DNA of 5,399 bases, from NCBI GenBank assembly GCA_021780585.1, contig JAJXYM010000172.1:1-5399 (forward strand), read 5' to 3'. Every line of letters starts with the position of its first letter. Position 1 is the first letter of the stretch. Below, piece by piece: positions 5,097 to 5,399 of this stretch. A program made the position numbers and the translations under genes. This stretch comes from Deltaproteobacteria bacterium (lineage in GTDB: Bacteria > Desulfobacterota > Binatia > Binatales > Binataceae). The notes below the pieces were generated by a model that did no database searches, was not told the origin of the DNA, and saw only the letters and a list, made by a program, of their open reading frames with translations.

Positions 5097-5399
5097 ATGG
5101 ACGAGCAGCCGCGGCGTGTGGTCACCGATTCGATGCTCGGGCTTCGGCTGCCCGATTGGGCGCGGCTGTCGCCGCGCGTGGCGACCGTGCTCGGCCATAA
5201 TCCGGGACCGTTCACCGGGCCGGGCACAAACACCTACATCGTCGGTACGGGTCGCCGCCCGGTTCTGCTCGACACCGGAATCGGCGTGCCCCGATGGGCG
5301 GAAAATTTCCCGCTCGGTTTGCGCGAGTTGAGCCGCGCCGACGAACTCGATCGGATTGTGCTCACCCATGCTCATACCGACCATATCGGCGGGGTCAAG
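5097..5399 (+). CDS. metallo-beta-lactamase-fold hydrolase, LACTB2-like, N-terminal 101 residues (3' end beyond window)
   Basis: The visible part matches the MBL-fold group that includes LACTB2, a metal-dependent ribonuclease in animals; bacterial relatives are mostly uncharacterised. The motif NPGPFTGPGTNTYIVG (35-50) is typical of this group. It is followed by VLLDTGIG (56-63) and the zinc-binding HAHTDH (91-96) in a THAHTDHIGG context. The remaining metal ligands lie beyond the window. No signal peptide is seen, so it is probably cytoplasmic. GAGGAG (5085-5090), six bases before the ATG, is a strong Shine-Dalgarno. The gene follows coaX by only 27 bases, so co-transcription is likely. The substrate cannot be inferred. 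Confidence 0.9.
   Translation, partial: MDEQPRRVVTDSMLGLRLPDWARLSPRVATVLGHNPGPFTGPGTNTYIVGTGRRPVLLDTGIGVPRWAENFPLGLRELSRADELDRIVLTHAHTDHIGGVK

Overview
The window looks like the chromosome of a GC-rich bacterium (roughly 60-65% G+C by eye). Its accessory content is the 5' part of a CRISPR type I cas3 gene. The rest is ordinary: a proline tRNA, a short-chain dehydrogenase, a secreted low-complexity protein, type III pantothenate kinase and a metallo-beta-lactamase-fold hydrolase. CoaX, an encoded tRNA CCA end and a lysine-rich SDR tail fit many Gram-negative lineages. I cannot place the organism further from this sequence.

Layout. Positions 1-1395 (minus) hold the first 465 codons of cas3: a complete HD nuclease domain, then helicase motifs up to the DEVH box. 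The gene runs off the left edge, so its partner cas genes and any array should lie beyond position 1. Positions 1396-2176 contain no convincing gene. They hold a candidate cas3 promoter, a G8 tract and several inverted repeats, the best being a perfect 15-bp pair at 1946-2004. Positions 2177-2253 (minus) are tRNA-Pro(GGG) with encoded CCA, preceded by a leader hairpin and a good -10 box. Its 3' end faces cas3, the usual side for island insertion at tRNA genes, but no att duplicate is visible.

Positions 2374-3117 (minus) encode an SDR oxidoreductase. It diverges from a plus-strand gene (3240-4166) for an exported, Pro/Gly/Met-rich, cysteine-free protein. The divergent gap holds two 9-bp direct repeats 11 bp apart, and a hairpin that displays the Shine-Dalgarno sequence in its loop. 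Positions 4296-5069 are coaX. It is followed after 27 bases by a LACTB2-like MBL-fold gene cut by the right edge, so the two are probably one operon.

No wholly new system is evident. The parts most worth a second look are the cas3/tRNA junction with its structured gene-free DNA, the direct-repeat element in the divergent promoter region, and the Met-rich secreted protein.
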